64,000 bases of DNA from Mesorhizobium sp. (GTDB lineage Bacteria; Pseudomonadota; Alphaproteobacteria; Rhizobiales; Rhizobiaceae): positions 1 to 64,000 of the forward strand of contig SAKE01000006.1 of assembly GCA_004017275.1 (NCBI GenBank), written 5' to 3'. The position numbers and the translations under genes were made by a program. Below are positions 8,145-17,642 of this stretch, piece by piece; the first letter of the stretch is position 1, and every line of letters begins with the position of its first letter. Below the pieces are notes generated by a model. The model did not search any database, was not told where the DNA came from, and saw only the letters and a list, made by a program, of their open reading frames with translations.

Positions 8145-9143
8145 ATGACCTCCGCCGTCTCCTTCCAGAAAGCCTCGCGCCACTTCGGCAGCGTGCGCGC
8201 CGTCGACGCGGTCGATCTCGAGATCGCGCCGGGCGAATTCTTCGCCATGCTAGGACCGTCCGGTTCCGGCAAGACGACTTGCCTGCGCCTCATCGCCGGT
8301 TTCGAGCAGCCGACATCGGGCTCGATCTCGATCTTCGGCGAACGCGCCGAGGGCGTGCCGCCCTATCGCCGCAACGTCAACACCGTGTTCCAGGACTATG
8401 CGCTGTTCCCACATCTGAACGTGCTCGACAACGTCGCCTACGGGCTGATGGTCAAGGGCGTCGGCAAGCCTGGCAGGCACAAGGCGGCGGAAGAGGCGCT
8501 GGCGCTGGTACGGTTGCCGGGCTACGGCGCCCGCCGTCCCGGCCAGCTTTCCGGCGGTCAGCGCCAGCGCGTGGCACTCGCCCGTGCGCTGGTCAACCAG
8601 CCCAAGGTGCTCTTGCTCGACGAGCCGCTCGGCGCGCTCGACCTTAAATTGCGCGAGAACATGCAGGAGGAGCTGAAGTCGCTGCAGAAGGCGCTCGGCA
8701 TCACCTTCGTCTTCGTCACCCACGACCAGGGCGAAGCGCTGTCGATGGCCGACCGTGTCGCCGTCTTCAACGATGGCAAGATCATGCAAATCGGCACGCC
8801 GGAGGATATCTACCAGCGCCCGAAGACCCGCTTCGTCGCCGACTTCGTCGGGTCCTCCAACGTGCTGCCGCCGGACTTCGTCCAGCGCTATTCCGGCCAG
8901 CATCGCTGGGGCAGCCTGCGCCCCGAATCCATTCGTGTCGGCCGCGCGGCCAGTGGCGAAGGCGTGTCCGCCCGCCTCGTCTCGACCAATTATCTCGGCG
9001 CCACGACCAAGCTGGCGCTCGACGCCGACGGGCTGCGGCTGCACGCCATCGTGCCCGCCGGCACGGCTTTGCCGGCGGAGGGGGAGGCGGTCATGCTGAC
9101 CTTCAACCGCGAGCATCTGCATCTGATGGACGAGCCGGCATGA
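8145..9143 (+). CDS. ydcT: YdcT/PotA-type polyamine ABC transporter ATP-binding protein
   Basis: A 332-residue ABC ATPase. It shows Walker A GPSGSGKTT (residues 37-45), signature LSGGQRQRVALARAL (135-149), Walker B LLLDEP (156-161) and an H-loop FVTHDQGEAL, followed by a TOBE-type C-terminal domain (about 240-330). It energises uptake by the YdcU/YdcV permeases from the cytoplasmic face. The ATG is preceded by CAGGA. It follows ydcS across a 129-bp type A repeat and precedes ydcU across a type B repeat, so the operon's untranslated gaps are unusually structured. Confidence 0.92.
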   Translation: MTSAVSFQKASRHFGSVRAVDAVDLEIAPGEFFAMLGPSGSGKTTCLRLIAGFEQPTSGSISIFGERAEGVPPYRRNVNTVFQDYALFPHLNVLDNVAYGLMVKGVGKPGRHKAAEEALALVRLPGYGARRPGQLSGGQRQRVALARALVNQPKVLLLDEPLGALDLKLRENMQEELKSLQKALGITFVFVTHDQGEALSMADRVAVFNDGKIMQIGTPEDIYQRPKTRFVADFVGSSNVLPPDFVQRYSGQHRWGSLRPESIRVGRAASGEGVSARLVSTNYLGATTKLALDADGLRLHAIVPAGTALPAEGEAVMLTFNREHLHLMDEPA

Positions 9144-9199
9144 GGATGGTTTGCGAGCGGCACGCCGTTAGAAATTGGCGAAACCGGAATGGGCAGCCA

Positions 9200-9247
9200 A
9201 TCTCCCCCCTTGAGGGGGAGATGTCCGGCAGGACAGAGGGGGGCGCC
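9200..9247. repeat. Palindromic intergenic repeat, type B
   Basis: The hairpin atctcccccc/gggggagat is followed by gtccggcaggacagaggggg. The same unit occurs twice, in opposite orientations, at 59992-60152. Here it lies in the ydcT-ydcU gap. Confidence 0.85.
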
Positions 9248-9294
9248 ACGGACCGCAGCCTCCCCTATTTGCTCCGCCAAGACGGGGCGATCCC

Positions 9295-10260
9295 ATGACT
9301 TCAGCCGCGCTCAACGCCAATCCCGCGCCCGCCATTCTGCCGGGCAGCGGCGGCTTGCGCGGCGCGCTGTCGGATCTCTTCTGGCGCAAGCCGAAGGTCC
9401 TGTTGTTGCTCATGCTGCTGCCGCCGGTTCTGTGGCTGGGCATCGTCTATATCGGCTCGCTGTTTGCGCTTCTGGCGCAGAGCTTTTTCTCCATCGACGA
9501 GTTTTCCGGCCTCATCAACCGCGAATTCACGCTCAAGACCTATGGCGACCTGTTGCAGGCCGCCAATCTCGACATCATCCTGCGCACGGTGACGATGGCG
9601 GCTCTGGTCACGCTGGCCTCCGCCGTTATCGCTTTCCCCATCGCCTACTATGCGGCGCGCTATGCGCGCGGCCGCTGGAAGGCGCTGTTCTATCTCGGCA
9701 TCATGCTGCCGCTGTGGTCGAGCTATCTGGTCAAGATCTACGCCTGGAAGCTGATCCTGGCCAAGGAGGGCATCCTCACCTGGCTGCTCGCCAAGCTGCA
9801 TCTGTTGTGGATGCTCGACGCCTGGCTGTCGCTGCCGATCGTCGGCGGTAATTCGTTGTCGGTGTCGTTCACCGGCACCTTCATCGTCTTCGTCTATGTC
9901 TGGCTGCCGTTCATGATTCTGCCGGTGCAGGCGGCGCTCGAGCGCGTGCCCGGCAATCTTGTCGAGGCCTCGTCCGATCTCGGCGCCTCTCCAGGACAGA
10001 CCTTCCGCAACGTGCTGTTCCCGCTGGCCCTGCCGGGCATCGTCGCCGGTTCGATCTTCACCTTCTCGCTGACGCTCGGCGACTACATCATCCCGCAGAT
10101 CATCGGCACCTCGCGGCTGTTCATCGGCCAGGCCGTCTATTCGCAGCAAGGCACCGCCGGCAACATCCCGCTCGCCGCCGCCTTCACCGTGGTGCCGATC
10201 GTCATCATGGGGTTCTACCTCTGGGGCGCCAAGCGCATGGGGGCCTTCGATGCGCTCTGA
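9295..10260 (+). CDS. ydcU: YdcU/PotB-type polyamine ABC transporter permease
   Basis: A 321-residue inner-membrane permease with about six membrane helices and the EAA loop ([20 protein letters not shown], about residues 222-241) that contacts the ATPase. The first ~40 residues are cytoplasmic. The stop overlaps the start of ydcV by 11 bp, indicating translational coupling. Substrate assignment (putrescine/spermidine class) rests on the adjacent YdcS-like binding protein and the aldehyde dehydrogenase downstream. Confidence 0.9.
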   Translation: MTSAALNANPAPAILPGSGGLRGALSDLFWRKPKVLLLLMLLPPVLWLGIVYIGSLFALLAQSFFSIDEFSGLINREFTLKTYGDLLQAANLDIILRTVTMAALVTLASAVIAFPIAYYAARYARGRWKALFYLGIMLPLWSSYLVKIYAWKLILAKEGILTWLLAKLHLLWMLDAWLSLPIVGGNSLSVSFTGTFIVFVYVWLPFMILPVQAALERVPGNLVEASSDLGASPGQTFRNVLFPLALPGIVAGSIFTFSLTLGDYIIPQIIGTSRLFIGQAVYSQQGTAGNIPLAAAFTVVPIVIMGFYLWGAKRMGAFDAL

Positions 10261-11065
10261 TGGTTCCCAGTCGGCTCCGCTCGGCCTGAAGATCGCCGCA
10301 GCTTGCGGGCTTCTGTTCCTGCACCTGCCGATCCTGCTGATCTTCGTCTATGCCTTCACCACCGAGGAGAAGAGCTTCGTCTGGCCGCCGCCCGGCCTGA
10401 CGACGCAATGGTTCGCCGTTACCTGGAACCGGCCGGATGTCTGGCAGGCGCTGTCGCTGTCGGTCAGGGTCGCGGCCATCTCGACGGCGATCGCGCTCGT
10501 CCTCGGCACGCTTTGTTCGGCGGCGGTGTCGCGGACAAGATTCTTCGGCCGCGAGACCATCTCGCTGCTGGTCATCCTGCCGATCGCGCTGCCCGGCATC
10601 ATCACCGGCATCGCGCTGCGCTCGGCCTTTTCGCTGGCCGACATTCCGTTCTCGTTCTGGACGATCGTGCTCGGCCACGCCACCTTCTGCGTCGTCGTCG
10701 TCTACAACAATGCCGTCGCCCGCTTTCGCCGCACCTCCGGCTCGATGATCGAGGCATCGATGGATCTCGGCGCCGACGGTTTTCAGACCTTTCGCCATGT
10801 CGTGCTGCCCAACATCGCCACGGCGCTGCTTGCCGGCGGCATGCTGGCCTTCGCGCTGTCCTTCGATGAGGTCATCGTCACCACCTTCACCGCCGGACAG
10901 CAGCAGACACTGCCTATCTGGATGCTGGAAGAGCTGATCCGTCCGCGCCAGCGCCCGGTCACCAATGTCGTGGCCATGGTCGTCATGCTGGTGACGCTGC
11001 TGCCCATCCTTGCCGCCTACTACCTCACCCGCGACGGCGACCAGATCGCCGGAAGCGGGAAATGA
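10250..11065 (+). CDS. ydcV: YdcV/PotC-type polyamine ABC transporter permease
   Basis: A 271-residue permease with about six membrane helices and an EAA loop ([20 protein letters not shown], about residues 167-186). It forms a heterodimeric channel with the protein encoded just upstream, which it overlaps by 11 bp. Its stop is followed by a 121-bp gap to patD that contains a 25-bp perfect inverted repeat. Confidence 0.9.
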   Translation: MRSDGSQSAPLGLKIAAACGLLFLHLPILLIFVYAFTTEEKSFVWPPPGLTTQWFAVTWNRPDVWQALSLSVRVAAISTAIALVLGTLCSAAVSRTRFFGRETISLLVILPIALPGIITGIALRSAFSLADIPFSFWTIVLGHATFCVVVVYNNAVARFRRTSGSMIEASMDLGADGFQTFRHVVLPNIATALLAGGMLAFALSFDEVIVTTFTAGQQQTLPIWMLEELIRPRQRPVTNVVAMVVMLVTLLPILAAYYLTRDGDQIAGSGK

Positions 11066-11084
11066 AAGTAGTGAATGGTGAATT

Positions 11085-11163
11085 GAGTAGTGAGTAGTGA
11101 TTAGTGATTAGTGATTAGTTAGAACACGACCGAAACCAAATCACTAATCACTACTCACTACTC
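11085..11163. repeat. 25-bp perfect inverted repeat built of heptamer units
   Basis: The left arm (11085-11109) and right arm (11139-11163) are exact reverse complements over 25 bp with a 29-nt loop. Both arms are made of tandem gagtagt/agtgatt-like heptamers. The hairpin separates the transporter genes from patD and would be expected to pause, terminate or stabilise the transcript; there is no T-run. Confidence 0.85.
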
Positions 11164-11186
11164 ACTTCTATTCAAGGAGAAACCCA

Positions 11187-12614
11187 ATGGACACTCAGAT
11201 GCTGATCGGCTCGAAATTCGAGAAGGGCACCGAGACTGAGGAGCCGATCCTCAATCCAAAGACCGGGGCGATCATCCTCAACCTGCCCGAGGCCAGCCAG
11301 GCGCAGATCGAGGCGGCTGTCACTGCCGCCGAACAAGCGTTCGTCTCGTGGTCGCGGACAACACCGGCGCAACGCTCCGGCTATCTCCTGAAGATCGCCG
11401 GCCGCATCGAGGCCGCGGCACAACAGTTCGCCACGCTCGAGGCACTCAACTGCGGCAAGCCGATCAACGCCGTGCTCAATGACGAGATCCCGGCCATCGT
11501 CGATTGCTACCGCTTCTTTGCCGGCGCCGTCCGTTCGATGCCTGGCGTCGTCGCCGGCGAATATCTGCCCGGCCACACCTCGATGGTCCGGCGCGATCCG
11601 ATCGGCATCGTCGCTTCCATCGCGCCGTGGAACTATCCGCTGATGATGATGGCCTGGAAATTGGCGCCGGCGATCGCCGGCGGCAACACCGTGGTCTTCA
11701 AGCCGTCGGAGCAGACCCCGCTGACGGCGCTGAAGCTGGCGAAAATCATTGCCGACATCCTACCCGAGGGCGTGGTCAATGTCGTGCTTGGCCGCGGCGA
11801 CAGCGTCGGCAACAGGCTGATCAATCATCCCAAGGTCAACATGATCTCGATCACCGGCGATGTCGCCACCGGCAAGAAGGTGCTGCAGGCCGCCGCCAAA
11901 TCGGTCAAGCGCACGCATCTCGAACTCGGCGGCAAGGCCCCGGTCATCGTCTTCGACGACGCCGATCTCGGCGCCGTGGTCAGCGGTCTGCGCGCCTTCG
12001 GCTACCACAATGCCGGCCAGGACTGCACCGCCGCCTGCCGCATCTATGCCGGCAAGAAGATCTACGACAAGCTCGTTGCTGACCTGTCGTCCGCCGTCTC
12101 GACCATCAAGTACAACCGTCCTGACGACACCGAAAACGAGATCGGCCCGTTGATCTCCCGCCGCCAGCGCGACCGCGTGTCGAGCTTCGTCGAGCGCGCC
12201 TCGGAACTGAAACACATCGAGATCACCACCGGCGGCAGGCCGGGCGAGGGCTCCGGCTTCTACTACCAGCCGACCGTTGTTGCCGGCGCCCTGCAGGAAG
12301 ACGAGATCGTGCGCCGCGAAGTGTTCGGGCCGGTCGTCTCCATCACCCGTTTTTCGGAAGTCGACGAGGCGGTCAACTGGGCCAATGACAGCGACTATGG
12401 CCTGGCGTCATCCGTCTGGACCAAGGACGTTTCGCGCGCCATGGCGACGGCCGCCCGCCTGCAATATGGCTGCACCTGGATCAACACCCATTTCATGCTG
12501 ACCAACGAGATGCCGCATGGCGGTCTCAAGCAGTCCGGCTATGGCAAGGACATGTCGCTCTATGCGCTTGAGGATTACACCGCTGTGCGGCATGTGATGG
12601 TGGCGCATGGTTAG
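11187..12614 (+). CDS. patD: Gamma-aminobutyraldehyde dehydrogenase
   Basis: A 475-residue NAD-dependent aldehyde dehydrogenase that oxidises 4-aminobutanal (1-pyrroline) from putrescine to GABA. The NAD-site motif PWNY has Asn149, the general base is Glu246 in LELGGK, and the nucleophile is Cys280 in [12 protein letters not shown], the positions I recall for E. coli PatD/YdcW. An AAGGAG lies before the ATG. Following ydcSTUV as in enterobacteria, it links import of a polyamine to its catabolism. No putrescine aminotransferase or oxidase is present in the window. Confidence 0.92.
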   Translation: MDTQMLIGSKFEKGTETEEPILNPKTGAIILNLPEASQAQIEAAVTAAEQAFVSWSRTTPAQRSGYLLKIAGRIEAAAQQFATLEALNCGKPINAVLNDEIPAIVDCYRFFAGAVRSMPGVVAGEYLPGHTSMVRRDPIGIVASIAPWNYPLMMMAWKLAPAIAGGNTVVFKPSEQTPLTALKLAKIIADILPEGVVNVVLGRGDSVGNRLINHPKVNMISITGDVATGKKVLQAAAKSVKRTHLELGGKAPVIVFDDADLGAVVSGLRAFGYHNAGQDCTAACRIYAGKKIYDKLVADLSSAVSTIKYNRPDDTENEIGPLISRRQRDRVSSFVERASELKHIEITTGGRPGEGSGFYYQPTVVAGALQEDEIVRREVFGPVVSITRFSEVDEAVNWANDSDYGLASSVWTKDVSRAMATAARLQYGCTWINTHFMLTNEMPHGGLKQSGYGKDMSLYALEDYTAVRHVMVAHG

Positions 12615-12615
12615 T

Positions 12616-12802
12616 TTTCCCTTCTCCCCTTGTGGGGCCCGAAGGGCGGGCGAGGCCCGTGACTCGCCCAGGGTGGTGGATCGGCGCGTAGCGCCGAGAC
12701 GGATGACGCCAGCTTACCCCTCACCCGGATTGCCAACCGATTTGTGAAGGACAAATCGGGGCAATCCGACCTCTCCCACAAGGGAGAGGTAAGACCGCTG
12801 CG
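12616..12802. repeat. Palindromic intergenic repeat, type C
   Basis: A 187-bp palindromic element. Outer arms cccttctccccttgtggg and cccacaagggagagg face each other, and inner hairpins are built on cgatttgt/acaaatcg and gcgcgtagcgc. Only one copy is in the window. It lies between convergent genes and could terminate both transcripts. Confidence 0.75.
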
Positions 12803-12809
12803 CTGATCG

Positions 12810-13124
12810 CTACTCCACAATGCGATAGATGTTCCACAGGCTGGTGCCCGACACGACATAGGGCTCCATCTCCTTGCCCCATTTGGCATGCGCGTCGATC
12901 TTGCCGATCTTGGCGAAGAACGCCTCCAACTGGGCCAGGCTTTCGACCTGATGATGGGACTCGACCGTCGCTTCCCGGGCGCCGATCGAACCGGTCATGA
13001 TCTGGAACTGCAACTCGTCGAGACCGACCTGCGAGCCGATCTCGCGTTCCCATTTCTTCAACAGGTCGAGCACGGTCTGCTTGTGCCCGAACTTGGCGTC
13101 GATCTGCCATCTGGCGCTGAACAT
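12810..13124 (-). CDS. Conserved small protein, ferredoxin-like (dimeric alpha-beta barrel) type
   Basis: A 104-residue soluble protein; its start at 13124 is preceded by CCTGGAGGAGAAG. The pattern (MFSARWQIDAKFGHKQ, a long amphipathic helix, then VESHHQVESLAQLEAFFAKI and a C-terminal NIYRIVE strand) suggests a dimeric alpha-beta barrel of NIPSNAP/ABM type. No catalytic residue can be named. It lies at the end of the fds-direction gene run, past a pseudogene, so co-function with formate dehydrogenase is doubtful. Confidence 0.55.
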   Translation of the reverse strand: MFSARWQIDAKFGHKQTVLDLLKKWEREIGSQVGLDELQFQIMTGSIGAREATVESHHQVESLAQLEAFFAKIGKIDAHAKWGKEMEPYVVSGTSLWNIYRIVE

Positions 13125-13179
13125 CGTCTTCTCCTCCAGGTTTGCGGCCCAAGCCGCGGTTGATCCACCGGCTGTTGAT

Positions 13180-13515
13180 CTACTCGTCCCAGGCCTGCAC
13201 GACGGTCTGCCGTGTCGACCAGTGGCGCACGATGGCGGCCATCGCCACCGCCTCCTTGATCTCCTCGTCGCTGGCGCGCCGTTGAGCTTGGCTGCCTCGG
13301 TGTGGAAATGGATGCAGTACTGGCATGGGATCTGCGCGCGACGGCGAGGCAGTGCAGGTCGAGGTTGGAAATGAGCCCGGCCCGAAAACGAGATCGAACG
13401 ATCCCTGCCCGACCACCTGATAGGCGATCCGCACATCGCCGCTACGGGCGTATCGGGTCTCGATCGGCCTCACGAGGTTTTCCGCCCGGCCTGACGATTT
13501 CTGGTCGTCGACCAT
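13180..13515 (-). pseudogene. Chimeric pseudogene: alpha/beta-hydrolase N-terminus joined to AhpD/carboxymuconolactone decarboxylase C-terminus
   Basis: Reading the minus strand, the first part (RYARSGDVRIAYQVVG, then DLVFGPG and, in another frame, ISNLDL) resembles the start of the alpha/beta-hydrolase domain found with some adenylate cyclases. It then runs into IPCQYCIHFHTEAAKLNGA (a second frame, with the CxxC...H motif of AhpD-like proteins) and SDEEIKEAVAMAAIVRHWST (back in the first frame). At least two or three frame changes and an abrupt family switch mean no intact product. It is either a decayed fusion by deletion or, less likely, clustered sequencing indels. Confidence 0.65.
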
Positions 13516-13585
13516 AGCAGAGCAGCGCCGATCGCGGCAGCTTAAACTTTAGCGATAGAGAATATAAGTCGGCCCGGCCCGGCGG

Positions 13586-13897
13586 CTATTCCTGCGAGGC
13601 TGCGACGTCGGCCGGGGAGGCCTCGAGCCCGAGTTTGCGGTCGGCCTCCGCCGGCGTGATCGGTCGCCTGATCTTGGCGGACGCGGCCACCACCAATTCG
13701 CTGAAGTTCCCGGAGCCATCGTCCAGCATCTCGAAGAACTGCCGCCGCATCCTCGGCTCCCAGAACTTGTTGATGTGCTCGGCGACGCCGGCAATGCCTT
13801 CCTCGCGCGGCTTGGAGTGGAAGAAATCGGCGATCTGGTTTGCCATGCGCACCAGCTTCTCGCTGGTGCTCATGATGTGTTCTTCGTCATGCGACAT
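13586..13897 (-). CDS. fdsD: NAD-dependent formate dehydrogenase delta subunit
   Basis: A 103-residue FdsD protein recognised by KLVRMANQIADFFHS and KFWEPRMRRQFFEML. FdsD is a small accessory subunit needed for maturation or stability of the molybdenum formate dehydrogenase. The start at 13897 (MSHDEE) has CGGAG 9 nt upstream and overlaps the fdhD stop by 11 bp; an internal ATG at 13873 is the alternative. The C-terminus is somewhat longer than usual for the family. Confidence 0.88.
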   Translation of the reverse strand: MSHDEEHIMSTSEKLVRMANQIADFFHSKPREEGIAGVAEHINKFWEPRMRRQFFEMLDDGSGNFSELVVAASAKIRRPITPAEADRKLGLEASPADVAASQE

Positions 13898-14717
13898 GCT
13901 TGGCAACTCCGCGAACCACCCGGTCGGGGTGGGTGAAAATATCAAAATCGTCGCCGCGAACCAGCGCCACCAGCGTCATGCCAGCCTCTTGCGCCGTGCG
14001 GATGGCCAGCGCGGTCGGCGCCGAGACGGCGATGATGCAAGCGGAGCCGATGGCCGCCGTCTTCTGCACCATCTCGACTGACACCCTGGATGTCACCACG
14101 ACAGCACCGGATGCGCCATCGATGCCGACCCTGGCCAGCGCGCCGGCCAGCTTGTCGAGCGCATTGTGACGGCCGACATCCTCGCGCGCCATGACGATGC
14201 CCTTGCCAGGCACATAGAAGCCCGCGGCGTGGACGGCCCCGGTCTCGGTGTGAAGCGGCTGCACCTTGGAGAGGAGCTTGACCGAACGGACGATGTCGTC
14301 GGCATCAAGCGTAAGTTTTGACGCACCAACCGTATCGACCGATCGCATTGCTTCCTCGATCGATTCGATGCCGCAAAGTCCGCAGCCGACCGGGCCGGCC
14401 AGTCGCCTCCGCCGCGCCTCGAAACGCGTGTTGGCCTGGTCCTTCAGCCGGATCTGGATGTCGATGCCGGCGCCATGGTCCTCGACCTCGATGGCTTCGA
14501 TCTCCTCCGGCGCAGCAATAATGCCTTCGGTCAGCGAGAAGCCGAGCGCGAAATCCTCGAAATCGGCCGGACTTGCCATCATCACCGCATGCGTGGTGCC
14601 GGCAAAAGAGAACGCCACCGGCGTCTCTTCCGGCACCATGCGGTCGGCAGCCGTCGTCCCGACCGCGCGGCGCGCCAGCCGCGATACCTGCGTCGTGGCT
14701 TTGCGGCGCGCGTTCAA
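13887..14717 (-). CDS. fdhD: Formate dehydrogenase sulfurtransferase FdhD
   Basis: A 276-residue FdhD. The conserved CGLCG motif supplies Cys112 and Cys115, which in the family carry sulfur from a cysteine desulfurase to the molybdenum cofactor before its insertion in formate dehydrogenase. The C-terminal SRVSVEMVQKTA and GMTLVALVRGDDF segments are typical. It lies 2 bp after fdsA and overlaps fdsD, consistent with one fdsGBA-fdhD-fdsD transcript. Confidence 0.93.
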   Translation of the reverse strand: MNARRKATTQVSRLARRAVGTTAADRMVPEETPVAFSFAGTTHAVMMASPADFEDFALGFSLTEGIIAAPEEIEAIEVEDHGAGIDIQIRLKDQANTRFEARRRRLAGPVGCGLCGIESIEEAMRSVDTVGASKLTLDADDIVRSVKLLSKVQPLHTETGAVHAAGFYVPGKGIVMAREDVGRHNALDKLAGALARVGIDGASGAVVVTSRVSVEMVQKTAAIGSACIIAVSAPTALAIRTAQEAGMTLVALVRGDDFDIFTHPDRVVRGVAKHVA

Positions 14718-14719
14718 GG

Positions 14720-17632
14720 CTACTCCGCCGCTTCCAGTTTCGCGATGCGACGGCTGTTGCGTGCCTGCTCGTCATAGTCGCGCTGCCATTCCGACGGCCC
14801 GTTGGAGGCGCCGACCTGCACCGCCGTCACTTTGTATTCCGGACAATTGGTCGCCCAATCGGAGAAGTCGGTGGTGATCACGTTGGCCTGCGTGTCCGGA
14901 TGATGGAACGTCGTGTAGACCACGCCGGGCGACACACGGTCGGTGATCAGCGCGCGCAGCGTCGTCTCGCCCGAGCGGCTGGTCAACCGGACCCAGTCGC
15001 CGTCGCGCAAGCCTCGGTTCTCGGCATCGTGCGGATGAATCTCCAGCCGGTCCTCCGAGTGCCACATGCTGTTGTCGGTGCGCCTGGTCTGCGCGCCGAC
15101 ATTGTACTGCGACAGGATGCGGCCGGTGGTGAGCAGCAGCGGGAAGCGCGGCCCCGTCCTTTCGTCCGTCGCCACATATTCGGTGCGGATGAACTTGCCC
15201 TTGCCGCGCACGAACCCGTCGATATGCATGATCGGGGTGCCGAGCGGCGCCTTCTCGTTGCAGGGCCATTGCACGGATCCGACACGGTCGAGCAACTCGA
15301 AGGAGACGCCGGCGAAGCTCGGCGTCGTCATCGCGATCTCGTCCATGATTTGCGAGGGATGCTGGTAGTTCCAGTCCAGCCCGATCGCGCGGGCAAGCTC
15401 CTGCGTCGCCTCCCAATCGGCGTAGCGCGCCTTCGGTTCAAGAACCTTGCGCACCATGTTGATGCGGCGCTCTGCGTTGGTGAAGGTGCCGTCCTTCTCC
15501 AGGAAGGTCGAGCCCGGCAGGAAGACATGCGCGTAGTTCGCCGTCTCGTTGAGGAAAAGGTCGTGCACGACGACGCATTCCATCGCGGCAAGGCCGGCTG
15601 CGACATGCTTGGTGTCGGGATCGGACTGCAGAATGTCCTCGCCCTGGATATAGATGCCCTTGAAGCTGCCGTCGACGGCGGCGTCCAGCATGTTGGGAAT
15701 GCGCAGGCCGGGTTCGTCGTCCAGCTTCACGCCCCACAGGCTCTCATAGATGTCGCGCACGGCTTCGCCGGAGATGTGGCGATAGCCGGGCAGTTCGTGC
15801 GGGAAAGAGCCCATGTCGCAGGAGCCCTGCACATTGTTCTGGCCACGCAGCGGGTTCACGCCGACGCCGGGCCGGCCGATATTGCCGGTGGCCATGGCGA
15901 GATTGGCGATCGCCATCACCGTGGTCGAACCCTGGCTGTGTTCCGTCACGCCGAGGCCGTAATAGATCGCGCCGTTGCCGCCGGTGGCGTAGAGACGGGC
16001 CGCGCCGCGGATCAGCTCGGGATCGACGCCGGACAATTTGCCGACGGTTTCGGGGCTGTTTTCCGGCAAGGCGACGAACGATGCCCAATCCTGGAACTCC
16101 GTCCAGTCGCAGCGTTCGCGGATGAAGGCTTCGTTGAAAAGACCTTCGGTGACGATCACATGCGCCAGCGCCGTCAGCACAGCCACATTGGTGCCGGGCT
16201 TCAGCGGCAGGTGGTAATCCGCTTCGATATGGGCTGACTTGACCATCTCGGTGCGGCGCGGATCGAGCACGACCAGCTTGGCGCCCTGGCGCAGCCGCTT
16301 CTTCAGCCGCGAGGCGAACACCGGATGGGCTGAAGCGGGATTGGCGCCGATGATGACGGCGACATCGGTGTAATCGACGGAATCGAAATCCTGCGTGCCG
16401 GCCGAGGTGCCATAGGTCTGGCCGAGCCCGTAGCCCGTCGGCGAGTGGCAGACGCGCGCGCAGGTGTCGACATTGTTGTTGCGAAAACCTTGCCGCACCA
16501 TCTTCTGGACGAGGTAGGTTTCCTCATTGGTGCAGCGCGACGAGGTGATGCCGCCGATCGCGGTGCGTCCGTACTGGTACTGGATGCGGCGGAATTCCTT
16601 GGCCGTGTGGGCGATCGCCTCTTCCCAGCTCACTTCGCGCCATGGGTCGGTGACCTTCTCGCGGATCATCGGCGACAGGATGCGGTCCTTGTGGGTGGCG
16701 TAGCCATAGGCGAAACGGCCCTTCACGCAGGAATGGCCGTGGTTCGCCTTGCCCTCCTTGTAGGGCATCATACGAATGACCTCGTCGCCCTTCACTTCGG
16801 CCTTGAACGAGCAGCCGACGCCGCAATAGGCGCAGGTGGTGACGGCGGAGCGTTCCGGCAGGCCCTTGGCAAGCACCGCCTTCTCGCGAAGCGCGTCAGT
16901 CGGGCAGGCCTGCACGCAAGCGCCGCAGGACACGCATTCCGAATCGATGAACGCCTCGTGCATTCCCGCCGAAACCCGGGATTCGAAGCCACGTCCCTCG
17001 ATCGTCAGCGCGAAAGTGCCTTGCACCTCTTCGCAGGCTCGCACGCAGCGCGAGCAGACGATGCATTGCGAGGCATCATAGGTGAAATAGGGGTTGGATT
17101 CGTCGCGGGCGATGTAGTCGACCGCCAGCGAGCCATGGCCGGGCGCCACGCCACCTTCCGGCTTGACGTGGTTGCGGCCCTCGATGCCGTAGCGGTTCTC
17201 GGTCAGGCCGATCGACTTCGCCACCGCATCGAACTCGCTGGCGCCGGTTCCGGCCTTCTCGTTCCAGCCGGTCGGATGGTCGGAGACGTAGAGTTCCATG
17301 ACGCCGCGGCGAATGGCGTCGAGCCGCTCGGTCTGCGTACGCACGATCATGCCTTCGCCGACAGGCGTCGTGCAGGAGGCCGGCGTGCCGCCGCGCCCTT
17401 CGATCTCGACAAGGCAGACTCGGCACGAACCGAAGGAGTCCAGCATGTCGGTAGCGCAAAGCTTCGGGATCTCGACCCCGCCTTCCATCGCGGCACGCAT
17501 GATCGAGGTGCCTTCCGGGACGGTGATGCTGCGGCCGTCGACGTTCAGCGTGACCTGCTTCTGCGCCTTCGATTGCGGGGTTCCATAGTCGATCTCTTCG
17601 ACGAGGGATGGGAAGTCGGCCTTGATGTTCAT
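14720..17632 (-). CDS. fdsA: NAD-dependent formate dehydrogenase alpha subunit (Mo/W-bis-MGD, multiple Fe-S)
   Basis: The 970-residue catalytic subunit of the soluble FDH that oxidises formate to CO2. N-terminal [2Fe-2S] ligands are Cys59, 70, 73 and 87; two ferredoxin-type [4Fe-4S] sets are Cys190/193/196/200 and Cys233/236/239/243. The molybdopterin domain begins with Cys267/270/274 and Cys302. The probable Mo ligand is Cys395 in CARVCHSPT, the position of selenocysteine in FdhF-type enzymes, so this is a cysteine enzyme. The length fits R. capsulatus/Cupriavidus FdsA (about 960). It lies 10 bp after fdsB and 2 bp before fdhD. Confidence 0.95.
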   Translation of the reverse strand: MNIKADFPSLVEEIDYGTPQSKAQKQVTLNVDGRSITVPEGTSIMRAAMEGGVEIPKLCATDMLDSFGSCRVCLVEIEGRGGTPASCTTPVGEGMIVRTQTERLDAIRRGVMELYVSDHPTGWNEKAGTGASEFDAVAKSIGLTENRYGIEGRNHVKPEGGVAPGHGSLAVDYIARDESNPYFTYDASQCIVCSRCVRACEEVQGTFALTIEGRGFESRVSAGMHEAFIDSECVSCGACVQACPTDALREKAVLAKGLPERSAVTTCAYCGVGCSFKAEVKGDEVIRMMPYKEGKANHGHSCVKGRFAYGYATHKDRILSPMIREKVTDPWREVSWEEAIAHTAKEFRRIQYQYGRTAIGGITSSRCTNEETYLVQKMVRQGFRNNNVDTCARVCHSPTGYGLGQTYGTSAGTQDFDSVDYTDVAVIIGANPASAHPVFASRLKKRLRQGAKLVVLDPRRTEMVKSAHIEADYHLPLKPGTNVAVLTALAHVIVTEGLFNEAFIRERCDWTEFQDWASFVALPENSPETVGKLSGVDPELIRGAARLYATGGNGAIYYGLGVTEHSQGSTTVMAIANLAMATGNIGRPGVGVNPLRGQNNVQGSCDMGSFPHELPGYRHISGEAVRDIYESLWGVKLDDEPGLRIPNMLDAAVDGSFKGIYIQGEDILQSDPDTKHVAAGLAAMECVVVHDLFLNETANYAHVFLPGSTFLEKDGTFTNAERRINMVRKVLEPKARYADWEATQELARAIGLDWNYQHPSQIMDEIAMTTPSFAGVSFELLDRVGSVQWPCNEKAPLGTPIMHIDGFVRGKGKFIRTEYVATDERTGPRFPLLLTTGRILSQYNVGAQTRRTDNSMWHSEDRLEIHPHDAENRGLRDGDWVRLTSRSGETTLRALITDRVSPGVVYTTFHHPDTQANVITTDFSDWATNCPEYKVTAVQVGASNGPSEWQRDYDEQARNSRRIAKLEAAE

Positions 17633-17642
17633 CTGCCAGCTC

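Noticed and set aside
14573..16237. 554-codon plus-strand frame opposite fdsA
   Set aside because: It is an antisense shadow of the GC-rich fdsA gene, rich in Arg/His/Ala with no domain.
14720..17632. Selenocysteine formate dehydrogenase
   Set aside because: The position is an ordinary Cys codon (residue 395), with no in-frame UGA.
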